From the NCBI GenBank assembly GCA_900018345.1, contig FCNA01000129.1, positions 124,001 through 188,000 on the forward strand: DNA of 64,000 nucleotides, written 5' to 3'. The DNA is from Clostridiales bacterium CHKCI006 (GTDB taxonomy: Bacteria; Bacillota_I; Bacilli_A; Erysipelotrichales; Coprobacillaceae). The position numbers and the translations under genes are program-made. This document shows positions 23,951 to 32,613 of this stretch, in pieces (position 1 is the stretch's first letter; each line of letters opens with the position of its first letter). Under the pieces are notes generated by a model that did not search any database, had not been told where the DNA came from, and was given only the letters and a program-made list of their open reading frames with translations.

Positions 23951-24779
23951 ATGAAAATGTCTGAAATGTTACAAATTGCGTTAGATCTTGCCGGTCTGGA
24001 AGCCATGCCGGAAGATTCCGGAGTAGTCTACGATAATGGAAAGGATATTCAAAAAGTTCTAGCCGGCATCGATATGAGTGCAGCCGAACTGATGATTGCT
24101 AAACAGTTGGGCTTTGATTGTGTGGCTCAGCATCACCCAAACGGTATCGTCAATAAAGATAGTGCCATGCTTTTAGCCAGAGATCATACCAAGAAAATGA
24201 TCGAATGTGGGGTACCTTGCAATGTAGCTCAGAAATTGGCCTATGCTCGTGTTGACCAGATGCATAAAGGCATGCATGGCCGTAATATGGCCAATATGTC
24301 CAGCGTCGCGAAGCTCTTAGATATCAATGATCTTGCTTTGCATACCCCGGCTGATATCCTGGCCGAACGCTATACCCAAAAAGTCATGGATCAATTAATG
24401 GAAGACAAACCTGGCTGCACCTGCCAGGACGTCATCGATCAGTTGATGACCATCCGCGAATATCAGGGCGCTTACGATACGCAAAAACCTGAAATCTGGG
24501 TAGGCAATAAGGACAGCTATGCGGGCAAGATCTATGTTGTCATGTATGGTGTTGGTGCACCAAATGTTGAAGAATACAACGCAATGGCCGGATGCTGGCA
24601 TCGGTACTTTTGTCACCATGCATGCAACTAAGGAAGTCATCGAAGGGGTTAAAAAACACAATAAAGCCAATCTGATCATTGCCGGACATATGTCCAGTGA
24701 TTCGCTTGGCTTCAATCAGATCCTGGATGCCTGGGAAGCCAAAGGCGTAGAGATCGTGCGCATCAATGGTATCATTTAA
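23951..24779 (+). pseudogene. NIF3/DUF34-like gene with a one-base frameshift
   Basis: NIF3-like proteins are conserved dinuclear-metal proteins of uncertain function. The first frame (from ATG 23951 after AAGGAG) encodes ~213 residues of the family, including VAQHHPNGIV with its metal-binding histidines, and then drifts into unrelated residues. The family's C-terminal sequence (DAGIGTFVTMHATKEV, then ANLIIAGHMSSDSLGFNQILD) continues in the next frame. Removing one G from the GG at 24590-24591 restores a single 275-residue frame ending at 24779. The downstream frame and the terminator are intact. This is either a recent inactivating insertion or a sequencing or assembly error. Confidence 0.88.
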
Positions 24780-24804
24780 AGTGAGAATTTTTCTCACTTT
24801 TTTT
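24780..24804 (+). terminator. Intrinsic terminator of the NIF3-like gene
   Basis: AGTGAGAA (24780-24787) pairs with TTCTCACT (24791-24798), followed by seven T. Confidence 0.88.
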
Positions 24805-24814
24805 GTATCGGAAT

Positions 24815-24843
24815 TTGCCTAAAAGACAAAACTATGCTATATT
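24815..24843 (+). promoter_or_regulatory. Predicted promoter of pyrC
   Basis: TTGCCT (24815-24820), 17 bases and an extended -10 TGCTATATT with TATATT at 24838-24843. Confidence 0.55.
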
Positions 24844-24874
24844 GAATTTAATCATATCATAAGGAGAGAGAAGC

Positions 24875-26128
24875 ATGCTTATTCAAAATGTACGCGTCAT
24901 CGATCCCCTCACACAAACGGACAAAGTGACGCATGTTCATATTCAAAATGACCGCATCAGCGATATTTCATCTAATATTCCCAATGATCCGGAAGTCATC
25001 GATGGGACCGGTCTCATATTATGTCCCGGTCTGGTCGATGTTCATGTCCATTTTCGGGATCCCGGACAGACGCATAAAGAAGACATTCAGACAGGGGCCC
25101 AATCAGCTGCCCGAGGTGGCTACACTCATGTTCTATGCATGGCAAATACCCGCCCCATCATCGATACAGTGGAACGCTATCAGGAAGTAACACAAAGAAT
25201 GGCAAAGCTGCCGATCCATGTCTATCAGGCAGCAGCCATCTCAGTCGGTTTTCAGGGTCGTGAGCTTACAGACATGGTTCGTTTAAAAGAAGCCGGTGTC
25301 CGTCTTTTTACGGATGATGGCATTCCTTTGCGTGACGAAGGGTTTGTCAAAGCAGCCATGCAGCTCGCCAGCAAGCTGCAGGTGCCGTTGAGTTTTCATG
25401 AAGAAGACCCTCACTACATCGGTTATGCCGGTATCAATGAAGGCAGGATCTCCCGGCAACTGGGCTTTCAAGGCGCCGATCGCATGGCAGAGATCGTTAT
25501 GGTCGAACGAGATATCAATCTGGCCAAAGAAACAGACGCTATCATCAACATTCAGCACATTTCCAGCAAAGAAGCTGTTGAACTCGTCAGACAAGCGAAA
25601 AAAGAGGGCATTCATGTGCATGCCGAAGCCTGCCCTCACCATTTCACACTGAACGAAGAGGCCGTCCTTCAATATCAGAGTCTTGCCAAAATGAATCCGC
25701 CTTTGCGTGAGGAAAGTGATCGCCTGGCCATTATCGAAGGTCTCAGAGATGGCACGCTCGATCTGATTGCGACCGATCATGCACCGCATAGTGCTCAGGA
25801 AAAACAGGTCGCACTGCAAAAAGCACCAAGCGGGATCATCGGATTGGAAACAGCTTTTGCACTGGGCTATCAGGAACTCGTCTTAAAAGGCTACCTCAGT
25901 CTGCCTGCGCTGATTGAAAAAATGACGCTCAATCCGGCCAGACTTATTGGTCTTGAACAAGGTCTGCAGGTGGGTCATGAAGCCAACTTTACTTTGATCG
26001 ATCCAAATGCCAAATGGAAAGTAGACCATTTCGCTTCTAGATCCAGCAATTCTCCATTTATGGGCTGGGAGCTTACCGGTCAGATCGTAGCCACCTATGC
26101 ACGCGGAAAATGCGTATATCGACGTTAA
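24875..26128 (+). CDS. pyrC: Dihydroorotase (class I)
   Basis: This enzyme cyclises carbamoyl-aspartate to dihydroorotate in pyrimidine synthesis. The 417-residue protein has the zinc-binding DVHVHFRDPG, the substrate-binding NTRP, later metal histidines (QHISS, EACPHH) and the catalytic Asp in ATDHAPHS. The 417-residue length and DVHVHFRDPG fit the long class I enzyme rather than the short E. coli type. It stands alone, not in a pyr operon, and I see no PyrR-type attenuator before it. The related hydantoinase/allantoinase family is a less likely alternative. The ATG follows AAGGAGAG. Confidence 0.92.
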   Translation: MLIQNVRVIDPLTQTDKVTHVHIQNDRISDISSNIPNDPEVIDGTGLILCPGLVDVHVHFRDPGQTHKEDIQTGAQSAARGGYTHVLCMANTRPIIDTVERYQEVTQRMAKLPIHVYQAAAISVGFQGRELTDMVRLKEAGVRLFTDDGIPLRDEGFVKAAMQLASKLQVPLSFHEEDPHYIGYAGINEGRISRQLGFQGADRMAEIVMVERDINLAKETDAIINIQHISSKEAVELVRQAKKEGIHVHAEACPHHFTLNEEAVLQYQSLAKMNPPLREESDRLAIIEGLRDGTLDLIATDHAPHSAQEKQVALQKAPSGIIGLETAFALGYQELVLKGYLSLPALIEKMTLNPARLIGLEQGLQVGHEANFTLIDPNAKWKVDHFASRSSNSPFMGWELTGQIVATYARGKCVYRR

Positions 26129-26152
26129 AAGGATGCCCTCAGGCATCCTTTT
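26127..26152. terminator. Bidirectional terminator between pyrC and the 26139 gene
   Basis: AAAAGGATGCC (26127-26137) and GGCATCCTTTT (26142-26152) form an eleven-base stem flanked by A and T runs. It overlaps the end of both genes. Confidence 0.88.
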
Positions 26153-26612
26153 GAATGTGATAAATAATATGTATAGGTCCCGTCACATCTTTCTGGTAGA
26201 GTGTCCTGGAGACGATGGACAAATCATACAAAGAAACCAGCGTTCCCAAAATATTGCGAGGCAGCGGTAAGAGCGTTATCTCCTGTTGGCGATCTTTGAC
26301 CTTGACCCGATCGTCCTCCAAGGTATAAATGCGACACGCGATCCCTTCACTTTCAATATAGGTCTGTTTTGGCTCCATGCTGTCCACATCCAGAACCTCT
26401 ATGACGTATCTGCCCTTTTCCTTTAACCAGTGACGCGTTACCCTAAAAAAGGCTGACACCTCATTCAAGCTTGTGAGTCTGGCTAAGGTTTCATGCGGAC
26501 AGGTAATCTGCTCGAGATCAGCATAGCTGCTCTTTTCCAGTTCCACGCACTGCCAGGGTTCACTCAATGTGATCTCACAGGTCAATAAACCTGTCTGTTC
26601 TGGTTCTGTCAT
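26139..26612 (-). CDS. Hypothetical protein, possibly a reduced methyltransferase-like domain
   Basis: I do not recognise this 157-residue protein with certainty. The segment ARLTSLNEVSAFFRVTRHWLKEKGRYVIEVLDVD resembles the later half of class I SAM-dependent methyltransferases, where a helix is followed by a beta-strand and Asp. The glycine-rich SAM-binding loop is missing. The ATG at 26612 follows GAGGTGAGG, so the short form appears to be the intended product and not a start-site artefact. It may be a degenerate methyltransferase or an unrelated protein. It is 80 bases downstream of the alpha/beta hydrolase gene. Confidence 0.55.
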   Translation of the reverse strand: MTEPEQTGLLTCEITLSEPWQCVELEKSSYADLEQITCPHETLARLTSLNEVSAFFRVTRHWLKEKGRYVIEVLDVDSMEPKQTYIESEGIACRIYTLEDDRVKVKDRQQEITLLPLPRNILGTLVSLYDLSIVSRTLYQKDVTGPIHIIYHIQKDA

Positions 26613-26692
26613 ACCCTCACCTCTTATTTATCATACCACGATCAGCAGGTCTAAACTTGCCGATTTTTTGTTTTAGACGGTAAAAAAACGGA

Positions 26693-27589
26693 TTACAAAT
26701 GCGAATCTATAAATTGTTTAAGCACATCCAGATAAGCTCGCTTATCCTCCTGCAATGCACTGGCGTGATCCGCCTCTTTCACAAAGAAAAGCTGCTTTTC
26801 CTGGTTGCAGGCATTATACAGATCAAAGACCATTTGGCTTGGTACGACATCGTCATCCAAACCGTGAATAAACATCATTGGCAGACGTGCCTTCGCCACG
26901 CTCGCAAGACCATCCGCTTCATACATACTGAAGCCTGCCTTTTGTCTAATGATCGCATCCACTTCTTTCGCAAACAAACGTAAAGGTAAATGATTATATT
27001 GACGGCACTGGAAATCCAGCTCCTGATAAAGCGAGCTGTACCCGCAGTCCTCGACAAGGCACTTTACTTCACTGACAAGTTCCTCACTGGCTAAGTAAGT
27101 GATACACGCGCCACCCATGCTCAGGCCAAACAGCACGATTGGACGGCCAGGATGGGCTTCGTGCAGGCGAACCAGCCATTCCTTGACATCTTCCTTATCC
27201 AGCCAGCCGTATCCGACTACATCGCCCTGACTCGCTCCATGTCCACGTAAATCAGGTAAAAACAGATCACAGTTAAATGTTTCATAAAACGTTTTCGCAT
27301 AACTGCTCATGCGGAAAGCATCATCATGATATCCGTGTAAGATCACCATGGTAAAATCCGCTTCTGGTCTGTCAAGATAATAACCCTGCAGCTGCAGATG
27401 GGATTTATTTTCTAAATGCCATGTCTCATAAGGCATGGCATATAACCAGCTATCTTGATCAGGTGGACGTCTATGAATTGAAAATGCCATATCATAAAGG
27501 GAATGGGCATACTTTTTCTTTCCGATCTTCCAGGCACCCATCCCCGCTAAAAGCCCTAAGGCAATGGCGCTCTTTTTAACATAACTCAT
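26693..27589 (-). CDS. Membrane-anchored alpha/beta-hydrolase
   Basis: This is a 298-residue serine hydrolase of the BAAT/acyl-CoA thioester or YqkD-like type. An N-terminal hydrophobic segment (about residues 8-22, AIALGLLAGMGAW) may anchor it. The nucleophile is in GLSMGG, the acid is in HGLDDDVVP and the histidine in EADHASA; the oxyanion HG is in VILHGYHDDA. Substrates of this group are poorly known (esters, acyl chains). The start follows AGGGAAAAAAG. The neighbours do not help to define a pathway. Confidence 0.85.
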   Translation of the reverse strand: MSYVKKSAIALGLLAGMGAWKIGKKKYAHSLYDMAFSIHRRPPDQDSWLYAMPYETWHLENKSHLQLQGYYLDRPEADFTMVILHGYHDDAFRMSSYAKTFYETFNCDLFLPDLRGHGASQGDVVGYGWLDKEDVKEWLVRLHEAHPGRPIVLFGLSMGGACITYLASEELVSEVKCLVEDCGYSSLYQELDFQCRQYNHLPLRLFAKEVDAIIRQKAGFSMYEADGLASVAKARLPMMFIHGLDDDVVPSQMVFDLYNACNQEKQLFFVKEADHASALQEDKRAYLDVLKQFIDSHL

Positions 27590-27646
27590 CTTTTTTCCCT
27601 CCTAATCTCTATTATACAGATAAAAGGGCCTAAACGCAAAACTTGT

Positions 27647-28039
27647 TTAGAAAAATTCGATGGTCAACATACCATCCGCTAGTGTCAGCTGGCTGACTCG
27701 ATTGCCCCAATCCATCAAATAAAGACGGGAATTCGCCCATTTGATATCACGAAGATGCCCCAAATAACGCTTGGCTAATTCATAAAGGTCCCCTTTCAGC
27801 CAAGGGCCATCAACCTTGCCGCGAACCATTTCTATATAAGGATAGCCCCGCTCAATGCCGGCTTTCAAACAGGTATCGAAAGCAAATTTCATCCGCCCGT
27901 ATTCGATGACGCCTTTAAGATAAAGCTGTTCGTCTGTCATCTTCATTGCTGGCTGAAGCACTTGAAAATGATAACGCTGACCCAATAATCGCAAGATATA
28001 AGGTAATGTCACTTCCAGATCTCTTTCTTTGATTTCCAT
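27647..28039 (-). CDS. Hypothetical protein, 130 residues
   Basis: I do not recognise this small soluble protein. It is basic and mixed alpha/beta, with no membrane segment and no motif known to me. The start follows GGGAGTGAGG, giving good support for it being translated. It follows map after a terminator, in the same direction. Confidence 0.65.
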   Translation of the reverse strand: MEIKERDLEVTLPYILRLLGQRYHFQVLQPAMKMTDEQLYLKGVIEYGRMKFAFDTCLKAGIERGYPYIEMVRGKVDGPWLKGDLYELAKRYLGHLRDIKWANSRLYLMDWGNRVSQLTLADGMLTIEFF

Positions 28040-28066
28040 ATCCTCACTCCCTGCTTATCCATATGC

Positions 28067-28091
28067 AAAAAAGTAGGGATTATACCCTACT
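28067..28091 (-). terminator. Intrinsic terminator of map
   Basis: On the minus strand AGTAGGG and CCCTACT arms are followed by a T-run; the hairpin spans the map stop codon. Confidence 0.88.
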
Positions 28092-28959
28092 TTGATAAGA
28101 TTTCATAGCCATCTTCAGTAACCAGAAGCATATGTTCCCACTGGGCACTCAGTTTGCCATCACTGGTATAGCTGGTCCAGTTGTTCTCTCGATCGATGTA
28201 TAAAGATGCCGTGCCCTGGTTGATCATCGGTTCAATCGTAAACGTCATTCCGGGAACAAGCACCATGCCCGTTCCGGCAACCCCATAGTGTGGAACCATT
28301 GGGTCTTCATGGAAATCTATTCCTACCCCATGCCCAACAAACTCCACGACCACCGAATAACCATTGGCTTTCGCATGTGCTTCGATTGCAGCACCGATAT
28401 CACCGATGTGACTGAAAGGGCGTACGGTTTCAATACCCTTATAAAGACATTCTTTGGTGACGTCGACTAAGCGTTTGGCTTCTGGGCTGACTTTTCCAAT
28501 GCAAAACATGCGGCTGGCATCAGAATAATAACCATTATAGATCGTGGAGACATCAACATTGACAATGTCTCCCTCTTTTAAGATGACCTGATCACTTGGA
28601 ATCCCATGACAGATCTCATTATTGACAGAAGTACAGACACTCTTAGGAAACCCTTCATAATTCAAAGGAGCCGGGATCGCCCCATGAGATGTCGTGAAGG
28701 CATACACAATATCATCAATTTCCTGTGTCGTCATCCCGACGTGAATATGTTTGCTCACTTCATCCAGGACAGCTGTGTTGATCTTCGCACTCTCCCTGAT
28801 CTTTTCGATTTGCTCTGCATTACGAATCATTGCATGGCTGGGAATTTCTTCACCGCGCATAGAAAGCAAACGAAGCTTGTCATCCAGTGCCATATGACAT
28901 TGTTTATATTTTTTGTGACTGCCACACCAGCAGGGATCATTTCTACCTAATTTTTTCAT
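28087..28959 (-). CDS. map: Methionine aminopeptidase type I with N-terminal SEC-C zinc motif
   Basis: The enzyme removes the initiator Met from new proteins. Residues ~3-22 form a SEC-C zinc motif (GRNDPCWCGSHKKYKQC, HM), which is usually linked to ribosome or SecA binding. The catalytic domain from ~45 carries the five metal ligands: the Asp pair in NVDVSTIYNGYYSDASRMF, His in GHGVG, Glu in FTIEPM and Glu in QWEHMLLVT. The 290-residue length matches the SEC-C variant. It is monocistronic, with a promoter (28990-29018) and a terminator. Confidence 0.96.
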   Translation of the reverse strand: MKKLGRNDPCWCGSHKKYKQCHMALDDKLRLLSMRGEEIPSHAMIRNAEQIEKIRESAKINTAVLDEVSKHIHVGMTTQEIDDIVYAFTTSHGAIPAPLNYEGFPKSVCTSVNNEICHGIPSDQVILKEGDIVNVDVSTIYNGYYSDASRMFCIGKVSPEAKRLVDVTKECLYKGIETVRPFSHIGDIGAAIEAHAKANGYSVVVEFVGHGVGIDFHEDPMVPHYGVAGTGMVLVPGMTFTIEPMINQGTASLYIDRENNWTSYTSDGKLSAQWEHMLLVTEDGYEILSK

Positions 28960-28989
28960 TTCATTGGCCTCACTTTCTCATTTGTTCAT

Positions 28990-29018
28990 ATTATAACGCA
29001 ATTTCAGATCATTGAAAA
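28990..29018 (-). promoter_or_regulatory. Predicted promoter of map
   Basis: Minus strand TTTTCA (29013-29018), 17 bases, TATAAT (28990-28995). It has the same -35 variant and spacing as the LCP gene promoter. Confidence 0.6.
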
Positions 29019-29033
29019 CTGAAAAGCGTCAGC

Positions 29034-31037
29034 TTATAGCAACAGCTGCCCTAACTGATAGACCAGAAAACCAACGATCCAGGCAATTCCGGTCTGCATC
29101 AGCATGATCTTGAGCCCTCTTAACCAGGAGCCCAATTCCTTGCTGGCAGCCGAAATCGTTGCAATACAAGGCGTATACAGTAACGTAAAGACAAGGAAAG
29201 CAAAAGCAGATAGAGGCGTGAAGAGACTCTGTAAAGCCAAGCCAAGACCTTCCATGCTGGTGCCAGTCAATACTGCCAGTGTACTGACCACTGCTTCCTT
29301 GGCTGAGAAACCGGCCATCAGGCTTGTCGCCACACGCCAGTCTGTGAAACCAAGCGGTCTAAACAGTGGCGCAAAGAACTGTCCGATCAAAGCCAACAGA
29401 CTATCCTTTGAATCACTCACAACATTCAAACGCAGATCAAAGGTCTGCAAGAACCAGATGACCAGTGTTGCCATAAAGATGACTGTAAAAGCTTTGACCA
29501 GAAAGTCTTTGGCTTTATCCCACATCAGATGCAGGACTGTCTTTAAGGAAGGCAAACGATAGTTTGGCAGTTCCATCACAAACGGAACCGGATTCCCCTT
29601 AAAGCTCGTCCCATTCAAAACAAGACCTGTAATAATTCCAATGACCATCCCCAATATATAGAGCAGGATCATCACATACGGCGCATAGACTCCAAAAAAG
29701 GCGCTCGTAAAGACCGCATAGATCGGTAATTTGGCTGAACAGCTCATAAACGGTGTCAGCATGATGGTCATCTTGCGATCCCGTTCACTCGACAGTGTAC
29801 GGGTTGCCATGATTGCCGGAACACTGCAGCCAAAGCCAATCAGCAGCGGAACAAAGCTGCGTCCGGATAAACCTATTTTTCTTAATAGTTTATCCATGAC
29901 GAAAGCGACGCGGGCCATATAACCAGAATCCTCCAGCAGGCTCAAAAAGAAGAACAGTGTGACCACGATTGGTAAAAAAGTAATGACACTGCCAATACCT
30001 GCAAAAACACCGTCAATGACCAACGACTGAACAACCGGATTCATGCCGTAGTTGGCTAGAGCCATCGCTACACAATCTGTCAGCCAGTCGATTCCCGATG
30101 ACATCCAGTCGCTCAGAGTCTGACCGATCACATTGAAGGATAGAAAGAAAACAACCAGCATAATGACAATGAAAATAGGGATCCCTAAATACTTGTGGGT
30201 CAGGATCGTATCAATTTGAATACTGCGCTGACGCTCCTTGCTTGTTTTACCTTTGACGACACACTCTGCGGTGACTTTTTCAATAAAAACATATCGCCGA
30301 TCAGCCAGGATCGCATAACGATCCAGCTGCAATGACTTTTCCAGATCCTGTACGAGATGTTCAATCAAATTGACTTCATTATCCGAAAGCGCCAGGGCAT
30401 GAATCGTATCTGCATCCATCTCAATGAGCTTAGTGACAGCAAAAGACAGTGGGATATCTGCCTTTTTCGCATGGCTCTCCAGCTGATAAGCAATAGACTG
30501 ACAGCAGTGTGCCAGTTCCCCTTCAAAAAAACAGGTCTTTTCCGGTACAATGGCTTCCCGAGCAACCTTCAGCACCGTTTCGACAAGTTCAGCAATCCCT
30601 TCATTTCGACTGGCGCTGATAGGCACGATGGGTACGCCTAAAGCTTTCTGCATCCGATGGACATGAATCGTCCCGCCGTTATGACGCACTTCATCCATCA
30701 TGTTTAAAGCAATGACCATCGGTATTCCCAGTTCCATCAGTTGCAACGATAAATAGAGGTTCCTCTCAATATTCGTTGCATCCAGGATATTGATGATGGC
30801 ATTTGGTTTTTCCTTCAACAAAAAGTCACGTGTCACAATCTCTTCATTTGAATAAGGTGTGATCGAATAGATCCCCGGAAGATCGACGACTTCCTCATCA
30901 GGATGACCTTTGATCACCCCGCTCTTTTTCTCAACGGTAACCCCCGGAAAATTACCGACATGCTGGTTTGAGCCTGTCAGCTGATTGAATAAGGTCGTCT
31001 TTCCACAGTTCTGATTTCCAATCAATGCATAGATCAT
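29034..31037 (-). CDS. feoB: Ferrous iron transporter FeoB
   Basis: FeoB is the membrane GTPase-coupled ferrous iron importer. At 667 residues it has an N-terminal G domain (G1 GNQNCGKTTLFN, G3 DLPGIYS, G4 NMMD, G5 near PISASR), a helical linker domain and then about ten membrane segments. The pore region contains ALIGFGCSVPA and the second gate FMSCSAKLPIY; both cysteines typical of FeoB are present. The ATG overlaps the feoA stop by four bases. It is transcribed from the feoA promoter. Confidence 0.96.
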   Translation of the reverse strand: MIYALIGNQNCGKTTLFNQLTGSNQHVGNFPGVTVEKKSGVIKGHPDEEVVDLPGIYSITPYSNEEIVTRDFLLKEKPNAIINILDATNIERNLYLSLQLMELGIPMVIALNMMDEVRHNGGTIHVHRMQKALGVPIVPISASRNEGIAELVETVLKVAREAIVPEKTCFFEGELAHCCQSIAYQLESHAKKADIPLSFAVTKLIEMDADTIHALALSDNEVNLIEHLVQDLEKSLQLDRYAILADRRYVFIEKVTAECVVKGKTSKERQRSIQIDTILTHKYLGIPIFIVIMLVVFFLSFNVIGQTLSDWMSSGIDWLTDCVAMALANYGMNPVVQSLVIDGVFAGIGSVITFLPIVVTLFFFLSLLEDSGYMARVAFVMDKLLRKIGLSGRSFVPLLIGFGCSVPAIMATRTLSSERDRKMTIMLTPFMSCSAKLPIYAVFTSAFFGVYAPYVMILLYILGMVIGIITGLVLNGTSFKGNPVPFVMELPNYRLPSLKTVLHLMWDKAKDFLVKAFTVIFMATLVIWFLQTFDLRLNVVSDSKDSLLALIGQFFAPLFRPLGFTDWRVATSLMAGFSAKEAVVSTLAVLTGTSMEGLGLALQSLFTPLSAFAFLVFTLLYTPCIATISAASKELGSWLRGLKIMLMQTGIAWIVGFLVYQLGQLLL

Positions 31038-31264
31038 GCCTCGATCACCTCTATTTCTATCTTTGCTGCATCCTCTTTACGCAGAGTCAATGAGTAACCG
31101 CGCACTGTCATTTCCAGCGGATCACCCATGGGTGCAATTTTCTCGATTTTGACACATGTACGCGGCGTCAGCCCCATATCCAGCAAGCGACGACGCAAGG
31201 CACCTTCTCCCCCTACGGACACAATGATTGCTTCTTTACCAATTTCCAGTTCGGCCAGTGTCAT
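31034..31264 (-). CDS. feoA: FeoA, small SH3-like partner of FeoB
   Basis: This is a 76-residue cytoplasmic SH3-like protein required for FeoB function. The sequence LRRRLLDMGLTPRTCVKIEKIAPMGDPLEMTV is typical of FeoA. The start is ATG 31264 after GGGGGAATT; the 44-codon upstream extension is spurious because it includes the promoter. The promoter and a palindromic operator lie directly upstream, so the operon is probably iron-repressed. Confidence 0.95.
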   Translation of the reverse strand: MTLAELEIGKEAIIVSVGGEGALRRRLLDMGLTPRTCVKIEKIAPMGDPLEMTVRGYSLTLRKEDAAKIEIEVIEA

Positions 31265-31286
31265 GGTGAATTCCCCCTTTTGAATA

Positions 31287-31315
31287 ATGTTAGCATACGC
31301 TAACAATTTTATCAA
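31287..31315 (-). promoter_or_regulatory. feoAB promoter overlapping a palindromic operator
   Basis: On the minus strand the -35 is TTGATA (31310-31315) and the -10 is TAACAT (31287-31292), with 17 bases between. The spacer and -10 are occupied by the inverted repeat TGTTAGC-N4-GCTAACA (31288-31305). A TTAG...CTAA palindrome resembles DtxR/MntR-type iron or manganese repressor sites. The regulator gene is not in the window. Confidence 0.75.
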
Positions 31316-31398
31316 GAAAAAATCATGACTAAGGCGCTTACATAAAGAGAAAGCTGACCCTAGCTTTTTCTCCCCTGACTCAAATGGCACTTGCATAG

Positions 31399-31426
31399 AA
31401 AAAAGACGCCTTCCTAAAAGACGTCT
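31399..31426 (-). terminator. Intrinsic terminator of the ADP-ribosylglycohydrolase-like gene
   Basis: On the minus strand AGACG and CGTCT arms are followed by six T. Confidence 0.7.
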
Positions 31427-31443
31427 CCAGTGTTTTGATCAGG

Positions 31444-32373
31444 TTATTTTTCAACACATTCCATATCATATTTTTTAATCAGATTTTCAATCGTGTCGCG
31501 TTCACGCAAGAGATTGAGCCAACCAGTCGGAATATCCTGATAACCGAACTTGATACCGGCGATCCCGCCAACCGCACTGGCCAGTGCGGTGGTCTGATTG
31601 CCTTTCTTGATTGCAGTCATCACTGCATCATGATAGTTTTCCGCTTTATCTACGATCGTATAAGCATCCATAAGGCAGGTCACCACATCGTTCAGTGGGG
31701 TCACACCCTGACGTCGGATGATCTGCTGAGCAATGATCTCACGGCATTCTTCATTATAAAGCTCCAGTAAAGTATGTAGCGCACGTACAAACGGATTTTT
31801 GACCTGCAAATAAATATTACGTGCCCACTGCATATAGATGGTGCTGCAGATACCTGCCACTAACTGCTGATGAGTCAGCAGGGTCTGTGCATGCCCGTAC
31901 TTGATAAAATCTTTAGCGTCAGCCTGATTTTGCGTTAGATAAAGTGCCAAAGGCAAGGTACGAGAGAGCGCACTGGCATCCCGGCATTTCGGGTTCACAT
32001 CAGCACATGAATAGACCTTGGTTCCTTCCTGATAAGCCTTCATCACCTGCTCAAATTGCCGTGAACAGCCAAAAACCACATGATCAACAGCAAATAGTCC
32101 CTGCGTACGGTAAGCCAGTAACTGCTTCATATAAACATCCGCTCTGAAGCCATGCGCAATCGTCAGACTATTGAGCATACAGAGCATCATTGCGCCTTCA
32201 TCAGACCAGGAACCCACCTTTGCTTCTTTATACGTCCGCTGATGATTGTGCGGCGGGATCATATCAATATTTAAAAGGTTCTGCATATATTCTGGACTAC
32301 GAAATTCATAAGGTGTCGCCAAAGCATCCCCCACCAGCAATCCATAGATGCCACCCTTCATCTTATCATTCAT
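31444..32373 (-). CDS. ADP-ribosylglycohydrolase (DraG) family protein with altered metal sites
   Basis: The 309-residue protein has the overall DraG/ARH pattern: GLLVGDALATPYEF at the start, WSDEGAMMLCM where active members have TDDTxM, and the C-terminal KGNQTTALASAVGGIAGIKFGY where active ones have GDDTDTxAA. Active members bind two magnesium ions through these Asp residues to release ADP-ribose from proteins or small molecules. Here most of the C-terminal Asp residues and one N-terminal Asp are replaced, so catalysis may be lost or changed. The start ATG 32373 follows AAAGGAGGAG. It is monocistronic and ends in a terminator. It may be a binding or regulatory relative of the enzyme. Confidence 0.85.
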   Translation of the reverse strand: MNDKMKGGIYGLLVGDALATPYEFRSPEYMQNLLNIDMIPPHNHQRTYKEAKVGSWSDEGAMMLCMLNSLTIAHGFRADVYMKQLLAYRTQGLFAVDHVVFGCSRQFEQVMKAYQEGTKVYSCADVNPKCRDASALSRTLPLALYLTQNQADAKDFIKYGHAQTLLTHQQLVAGICSTIYMQWARNIYLQVKNPFVRALHTLLELYNEECREIIAQQIIRRQGVTPLNDVVTCLMDAYTIVDKAENYHDAVMTAIKKGNQTTALASAVGGIAGIKFGYQDIPTGWLNLLRERDTIENLIKKYDMECVEK

Positions 32374-32562
32374 TTTAGCTCCTCCTTTGATATCCCTGAC
32401 AGGATATTTTGCCACTACTCTTTATTCTAATTCAAATGGGAATCAAAAACAATGAAAAGTTGACGCTTTGCACGAATTCAGCCTAAACCATCATCAAAGT
32501 CCAAAGCCAAGCCCCTGCTTTGATCCCCTTTCTGACAAAACCAGGGTTTTTCATCCCTAAAA

Positions 32563-32591
32563 TTGACATACCCTTACATTTAAGCTAAAAT
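32563..32591 (+). promoter_or_regulatory. Promoter of the P-type ATPase gene
   Basis: TTGACA (32563-32568), 17 bases, TAAAAT (32586-32591), about 22 bases upstream of the start codon. Confidence 0.8.
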
Positions 32592-32613
32592 GAATTAAGT
32601 AAGGAGGCTTTCT

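Noticed and set aside
26644-26690. GTCTAAA/TTTAGAC hairpin as a terminator of the alpha/beta hydrolase gene
   Set aside because: The arms are only seven bases around a 16-base loop and no T-run follows; not convincing.
31265-31396. 44-codon upstream extension of feoA
   Set aside because: It contains the promoter and the operator palindrome; ATG 31264 has a GGGGG ribosome site and matches FeoA length.
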